Below are positions 58,352 through 64,000 of a DNA stretch of 64,000 bases, in pieces. A program made the position numbers and the translations under genes. The notes beneath the pieces were generated by a model, which was given only the letters and a program-made list of their open reading frames with translations, did no database searches and was not told the origin of the DNA. This stretch comes from Aeromicrobium sp. 9AM (GTDB lineage: Bacteria; Actinomycetota; Actinomycetes; Propionibacteriales; Nocardioidaceae), in NCBI RefSeq assembly GCF_902506105.1, contig NZ_LR733303.1, positions 620,001 to 684,000 of the forward strand. The letters run 5' to 3'. Numbering within the stretch: position 1 is the stretch's first letter; the number at the start of each line of letters is the position of its first letter.

Positions 58352-58998
58352 CCCACGTCGTCTTCCCGCTGTACGACGGCTTCACCGCACTTGACGTGGT
58401 CGGCCCCTACCAGATGCTGGCCTTCACTCCCGGCGTCACGGTGAGCTTCGTGGCGCCGACGCCGGGGCAGGTCACGGACGAGTGCGGCTCGCTGAGCCTG
58501 GCCGCGGTCGGCTTCGACGACGTCCCTCGCCCGGACATCGTCGTCGTACCCGGTGGACCCGGCACGGCGCTCGCGCTGGCCGGCGACCTGCCGCGATGGC
58601 TCGCTGAGGTGCACCAGCGCACGCGGTGGACGACCTCGGTCTGCTCGGGGTCGCTGCTGCTCGGAGCCGCCGGCCTCCTGCAGGGTCTCCGGGCGACGAC
58701 GCACTACCGGCACGTGGACAAGCTCCCGCTGTTCGGTGCCGAGCCGACGCATCAGCGTGTCGTCGAGGAACTCGATGCGCGCGTCATCACCGCCGCCGGC
58801 GTCTCGAGCGGCATCGACATGGCGCTGCGCCTTGTCGAGCTCATCTCCGGCCGTCAGGTCGCCGAGGCCGTCCAGCTGTGGACCGAGTACGACCCGCAAC
58901 CTCCGTTCGACTCCGGGTCGCCCGAGAAGGCCTCGATCGAGGTCAACGAGCTGGCGGCGTCGTACGAAGCCGCAGCGCTCGCCGCCGTCACGTCGTAG
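58348..58998 (+). CDS. DJ-1/PfpI-family protein, isonitrile-hydratase-like
   Basis: The 216-residue protein has the family start 'VVFPLYDGFTALDVVGPYQML', the glycine-rich 'IVVVPGGPGT' and nucleophile Cys in 'TTSVCSGSLLLGAAGLLQG' followed by 'ATTHYRHVDKL', which resembles isonitrile hydratase (InhA) and related catalytic members more than the regulator type. Substrate unknown. Coupled to the membrane protein gene by a 4-bp overlap. Confidence 0.88.
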   Translation: MTHVVFPLYDGFTALDVVGPYQMLAFTPGVTVSFVAPTPGQVTDECGSLSLAAVGFDDVPRPDIVVVPGGPGTALALAGDLPRWLAEVHQRTRWTTSVCSGSLLLGAAGLLQGLRATTHYRHVDKLPLFGAEPTHQRVVEELDARVITAAGVSSGIDMALRLVELISGRQVAEAVQLWTEYDPQPPFDSGSPEKASIEVNELAASYEAAALAAVTS

Positions 58999-59001
58999 CG
59001 T
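58996..59001 (+). promoter_or_regulatory. -10 box of the VOC gene (leaderless)
   Basis: TAGCGT followed by 6 bp and the ATG at 59008; it overlaps the stop codon of the PfpI gene. Confidence 0.55.
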
Positions 59002-59007
59002 CGGGTC

Positions 59008-59481
59008 ATGACTGACAACACCGAGGGGAACGGGCCCGTCGTCCAGCTGCGACTGGTCGTGGAGGCGGACGACTACGAGCAGGCGGTGCAGTTCTACCGC
59101 GACGTGCTGGGCCTGCGGGAGCAGGAGGCGTTCGAGGCCGAGGGTGAAGGTGCCAAGGTGACGATCCTGCACGCCGGCTACGCCACGCTCGAGATCGCCA
59201 ACCCGGCGCAACGGCGCATGATCGATGAGGTCGAGGTGGGCCACCCGACGACCCCGCGGCTGCGGGTCGCGTTCGAGGTGCTGGACGGCGAGGAACGTAC
59301 GCAGAAGCTCGTCGACGCCGGTGCCACGCTGGTGGCGCCACCGACGGAGACGCCCTGGCAGTCGCTCAACTCGAGGCTCGACGCGCCGGGGGGTCTGCAC
59401 ATCACGCTGTTCCAGGAGCAGCTGTCGCTCGAGGAGCGCAAGAAGCGAGACGGTTTCGGCACCGACGCCGAGAGACACTGA
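59008..59481 (+). CDS. VOC-family (glyoxalase/bleomycin-resistance-like) protein
   Basis: The 157-residue protein has the two beta-alpha-beta modules of the VOC fold ('LVVEADDYEQAVQFYRDVLGLREQEAF' and 'VAFEVLDGEERTQKLVDAGATLVAPPTETPWQSLNSRLDAPGGLHITLFQE', in parts). The metal-ligand set is not clear, and it may act as a binding protein. Own leaderless promoter; followed by a perfect hairpin formed by dispersed repeats. Confidence 0.87.
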   Translation: MTDNTEGNGPVVQLRLVVEADDYEQAVQFYRDVLGLREQEAFEAEGEGAKVTILHAGYATLEIANPAQRRMIDEVEVGHPTTPRLRVAFEVLDGEERTQKLVDAGATLVAPPTETPWQSLNSRLDAPGGLHITLFQEQLSLEERKKRDGFGTDAERH

Positions 59482-59487
59482 CCCCCC

Positions 59488-59527
59488 GGTCCTTGAGCTT
59501 GTCGAAAGGACGTTTCGACAAGCTCAA
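59488..59527. repeat. Inverted pair of dispersed repeats forming a 15-bp hairpin
   Basis: TTGAGCTTGTCGAAA (59493-59507) and its exact complement TTTCGACAAGCTCAA (59513-59527) flank a 5-nt loop. The left copy is identical over 24 bp to 37382-37405. As a hairpin just after the VOC gene it may also act as a terminator. The rest of the 219-bp gap to glgE holds a further repeat-like stretch (59551-59596) and nothing else recognised. Confidence 0.85.
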
Positions 59528-59700
59528 CGTGCGTGATCGCGTGAGCTTTTCGGCTCGCGTTGCGCCCTTCGCTTCGCTCACGTTCGGCCGCGGGCGGCCT
59601 CACTAGGGGCCTTCACCCGTTTGCTCGGATCGCGCCCGGGTAGGTCCAACCAGTAGGTTCGAAGGTGACTGCACGCACTCGACGTACGGGGGAGCACTGC

Positions 59701-61707
59701 ATGACGGGTCGACTCGGAATTGACGACGTTCGACCAGTGTCCGGAGACGGCACCCACCCGTCCAAGGCCGTCACCGGCGAGCACGTCCCCGTCAGCGCGA
59801 CGGTGTGGCGCGAGGGCCATGACGCCGTGGGCTCGACTGTCGTCTGGCGCGGCCCGGGGGAGCGCAGCGACCGCGAGACCCGCATGCACGAGACGGGCAA
59901 GGACACCGACCTCTTCACCGCCACGATCGTCCCGGACGCCACCGGGCTCTGGACGTTCCGCGTCGACGCGTGGGGCGATCCGTGGACCACGGTCGTGCAC
60001 TCGATCGAGGTCAAGCTCGCCGCCGGCCAGACCGACACCGAGCTCGCCAACGATCTCGAGCTCGCCGCCCGCCTGCTCGACGAGGTCGCGGGCCGCAAGG
60101 AGCGCAAGGCGCAGCGACCGGCGCTCGAGGGCGCCGCCACCGCCCTGCGGGCCACGAAGCTGCCGCTCGGCGCCCGCACCGGCCCCGCGCTGTCGGACGA
60201 CGTCCGCACGATCATGCACGACTTCCCCGTGCGCCAGGTCGTCACCAAGGGACCGATCCGCTCGATCTGGGTCGACCGCGAGCGGGCGGCGTACGGCTCC
60301 TGGTACGAGTTCTTCCCGCGCTCGACCGGCGGCACGGACAAGAAGGGCAAGCCCGTCCATGGCACGTTCGCGACCGCCGCCAAGGAGCTCGAGCGCGTCG
60401 CCGACATGGGCTTCGACGTGGTCTACCTGCCGCCGATCCACCCCATCGGCCGGGTCAACCGCAAGGGCCCCAACAACACACTGACGCCGGGCAAGACGGA
60501 CCCCGGCTCGCCGTGGGCGATCGGTGCCAAGGAGGGCGGCCACGACGCGATCCACCCGGAGCTCGGCAAGGACAAGGACTTCACGGCGTTCGTCCAGCGC
60601 GCCAACGACCTCGGCATTGAGGTCGCCCTCGACCTCGCCCTCCAGGTCGCGCCCGACCACCCGTGGGTCAAGAAGCATCCCGAGTTCTTCACGACGCTGC
60701 CCGACGGCACGATCGCGTACGCCGAGAACCCGCCCAAGAAGTACCAGGACATCTACCCGCTCAACTTCGACAACGACAGCGACGCGATCTATGCCGAGAT
60801 GCTGCGGGTGACGCTGCACTGGGTCGAGCGCGGCATCCGCATCTTCCGGGTCGACAACCCCCACACCAAGCCGCCGGACTTCTGGGCGTGGCTCATCGAG
60901 CAGGTCAAGGCCGAGCATCCCGACGTGTTGTTCCTCGCCGAGGCGTTCACCCGCCCCGCACGGTTGTGGGGCCTGGCGCGGCTCGGCTTCACGCAGAGCT
61001 ACACCTACTTCACCTGGCGCACGACCAAGCAGGAGCTCACCGAGTTCGGTGAGGACCACCGCGACAACTGGGACATCGGCCGGCCCAACCTGTTCGTCAA
61101 CACGCCGGACATCCTGCCTGAGCACCTGCAGGTCGGCGGCCCGAGCATGTTCGCGATCCGCGCAGCCCTCGCTGCCACCCTCGCGCCGACGTGGGGCGTC
61201 TACTCCGGCTTCGAGCTCTACGAGCACGAGGCGGTCAGGCCCGGCAGCGAGGAGTACCTCGACTCCGAGAAGTACGAGCTGCGGCCCCGCGACTACGACG
61301 CCGCCCTCGCCGAGGGGCGCTCGCTGCAGCCGTGGCTGACGAGGCTCAACGAGATCCGCCGGGCCCACCCAGCGCTGCACCAGATGCGCACGCTGCACTT
61401 CCACCACATCGACCACGACGCGCTGATGGTCTACTCCAAGCAGGACCCGGCGACGGGCGACACCGTGCTGGTCGTCGTCTCGCTCGACCCGCACGAGGCG
61501 CGCGAGGGCACGATGTGGCTCGATCTGCCGGCGCTCGGCTTCGACCCCGGTGACCGCCTGATCGCGCACGACGAGGTCACCGGCGAGACGTACGACTGGG
61601 GCGAGTCCAACTACGTACGCCTCGACCCGCTCCGAGCCGTCGCACACGTCGTGAGCCTCACCAGACGCACGTACGAAGACGCCGACGACACCACCCTGAA
61701 TGCCTGA
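59701..61707 (+). CDS. glgE: Alpha-1,4-glucan:maltose-1-phosphate maltosyltransferase
   Basis: GlgE (668 residues, GH13_3) extends alpha-1,4-glucans with maltose-1-phosphate. Features: N-terminal beta domain ('[26 protein letters not shown]'), '[14 protein letters not shown]', '[35 protein letters not shown]', nucleophile D385 ([11 protein letters not shown]) and acid/base E414 ([10 protein letters not shown]). ATG 59701 follows GGGGGAGCACTGC. It heads glgE-treS-pep2, the complete set that turns trehalose into glucan. Confidence 0.97.
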   Translation: MTGRLGIDDVRPVSGDGTHPSKAVTGEHVPVSATVWREGHDAVGSTVVWRGPGERSDRETRMHETGKDTDLFTATIVPDATGLWTFRVDAWGDPWTTVVHSIEVKLAAGQTDTELANDLELAARLLDEVAGRKERKAQRPALEGAATALRATKLPLGARTGPALSDDVRTIMHDFPVRQVVTKGPIRSIWVDRERAAYGSWYEFFPRSTGGTDKKGKPVHGTFATAAKELERVADMGFDVVYLPPIHPIGRVNRKGPNNTLTPGKTDPGSPWAIGAKEGGHDAIHPELGKDKDFTAFVQRANDLGIEVALDLALQVAPDHPWVKKHPEFFTTLPDGTIAYAENPPKKYQDIYPLNFDNDSDAIYAEMLRVTLHWVERGIRIFRVDNPHTKPPDFWAWLIEQVKAEHPDVLFLAEAFTRPARLWGLARLGFTQSYTYFTWRTTKQELTEFGEDHRDNWDIGRPNLFVNTPDILPEHLQVGGPSMFAIRAALAATLAPTWGVYSGFELYEHEAVRPGSEEYLDSEKYELRPRDYDAALAEGRSLQPWLTRLNEIRRAHPALHQMRTLHFHHIDHDALMVYSKQDPATGDTVLVVVSLDPHEAREGTMWLDLPALGFDPGDRLIAHDEVTGETYDWGESNYVRLDPLRAVAHVVSLTRRTYEDADDTTLNA

Positions 61708-61723
61708 CCGAGAGGTGACCCAC

Positions 61724-63544
<1,821 letters not shown>

Positions 63545-63556
63545 GCGGAGTTCTCA

Positions 63557-63571
63557 TTTCGACAAGCTCAA
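63557..63571 (-). repeat. Dispersed repeat copy between treS and pep2 (inverted)
   Basis: TTTCGACAAGCTCAA, the same 15-bp core as the right arm at 59513-59527. Confidence 0.8.
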
Positions 63572-63599
63572 TGAGCGTGTTGTCGCGGCGCGAGCTGTC

Positions 63600-63623
63600 G
63601 GTCCCAGAGCTCGTCGAAAGGAC
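63600..63623 (+). repeat. Dispersed repeat copy before pep2, variant
   Basis: 24-bp variant of the treY and 59488 copies, with CAGAGCTCGTCGAAAGGAC in place of TTGAGCTTGTCGAAAGGAC. Confidence 0.75.
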
Positions 63624-63632
63624 GGTGACGGC

Positions 63633-64000
63633 ATGAGTGGACCTGTTGAAGCGAGTGAAGAGGTGACGTCGCGCGACGAGATGGTCGAGCACCTGGCGGC
63701 GGCGCTGCCGGCCTGGCTGCCGACGCAGCGCTGGTTCGGCGGCAAGGATCGCGAGATCACCGCCGTACGCCCGCTGTCGTGGACGACGCTGCTCGACGGC
63801 GACCCGCTGCTGATCCACCTCGTGGTCGAGGTCGAGCAGGGTGACCGCACCGAGCCCTATCAGCTGCTGATCGGCAGCCGCCAGAGCCAGGTGCCCGATG
63901 TGGCGGCCTCGGCCTCGATCGGGCTGGAGAACGGGCTGACCTGCTACGAGGCCAGCGGCGACGCCGACCTCACGGCCTGCCTGCTCGAGCTGATCATCGC
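63633..64000 (+). CDS. pep2: Maltokinase, N-terminal part
   Basis: The gene runs off the window after about 122 residues. The visible part matches the N-terminal cap of actinobacterial maltokinase (Pep2/Mak): 'LAAALPAWLPTQRWFGGKDREITAVRPLSWTTLLDGDPLLIHLVVEV' and 'RTEPYQLLIGSRQSQVPDV', in parts. Pep2 phosphorylates maltose from TreS to maltose-1-phosphate for GlgE. The ATG overlaps the stop of a 31-codon ORF formed by repeat sequence. The kinase core and any following glgB are outside the window. Confidence 0.93.
   Translation, partial: MSGPVEASEEVTSRDEMVEHLAAALPAWLPTQRWFGGKDREITAVRPLSWTTLLDGDPLLIHLVVEVEQGDRTEPYQLLIGSRQSQVPDVAASASIGLENGLTCYEASGDADLTACLLELII

Overview
The window is a high G+C chromosomal segment of an actinomycete. 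The evidence is the mismatch-repair nuclease NucS, a crotonyl-CoA carboxylase/reductase, the GlgE/TreS/Pep2 alpha-glucan system, a DUF222/HNH gene, a FilP/Scy-like coiled-coil protein, frequent GTG starts and many leaderless genes. The gene set and the dispersed 'gagcttgtcgaaagg' repeats suggest Nocardioidaceae (Aeromicrobium- or Nocardioides-like). That placement is inference. Coding density is very high, many gene pairs overlap by 4 bp (ATGA/GTGA), and no prophage, insertion sequence, CRISPR array or rRNA was seen. One tRNA (Gly, TCC) lies at 45759-45832.

Layout. 0-2.1 kb: end of an ABC-transporter/two-component locus. 2.2-7.3 kb: ferritin with an IdeR-like iron box shared with a divergent Cys/Lys-rich miniprotein, an SSI-like lipoprotein, nucS, a 3-hydroxyacyl-CoA dehydrogenase and small genes. 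7.3-12.8 kb: coiled-coil polarity-type protein, Ccr, methylmalonyl-CoA epimerase, thiolase and MeaB GTPase, i.e. C4/C5 acyl-CoA (ethylmalonyl/methylmalonyl-CoA) metabolism. 12.9-20.4 kb: envelope and housekeeping genes (PH-domain protein, CnoX-like chaperone, Glu-Pro repeat membrane protein with lipoprotein, cold-shock protein, Nudix fusion, HtrA-like protease, YbaK-like deacylase). 20.4-24.1 kb: SDR plus QueA-like gene behind a SoxR-type box, then an ArsR/MFS pair. 24.1-31.5 kb: a LacI-controlled fructose/fructan unit (binding protein, permease, ATPase, fructokinase, secreted GH32 fructanase). 31.6-32.8 kb: HPr and an enoyl-CoA hydratase.

32.8-43.3 kb: malQ-treX(glgX)-treY, then a DUF222/HNH gene and an aldo/keto reductase, then treZ. 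43.3-53.7 kb: mixed accessory stretch (a gene apparently split by an in-frame stop, flavin monooxygenase, tRNA, acetyltransferases, methyltransferase/TetR pair, CGNR regulator/LysE pair, PhzF-like protein, second LysE exporter, small leaderless ORFs). 54.3-64 kb: second glgX, GNAT, GlxA-type regulator, membrane protein/PfpI/VOC genes, then glgE-treS-pep2, the last gene running off the window.

Three routes of trehalose and alpha-glucan metabolism are encoded together: TreX/TreY/TreZ (glycogen to trehalose), TreS (maltose-trehalose interconversion) and Pep2/GlgE (maltose to maltose-1-phosphate to linear alpha-glucan), with MalQ and two debranching enzymes as auxiliaries. The fructan unit reads as a complete extracellular hydrolysis, ABC uptake and phosphorylation module. 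The most unusual observations are a Russian-doll domain insertion in the GH32 enzyme, a repeat insertion that appears to have duplicated the start of pep2, and clear operator architectures (IdeR, SoxR, LacI, ArsR). About eighteen genes show a TANNNT-like -10 box placed 6-7 bp before the start codon, so leaderless transcription is common here.
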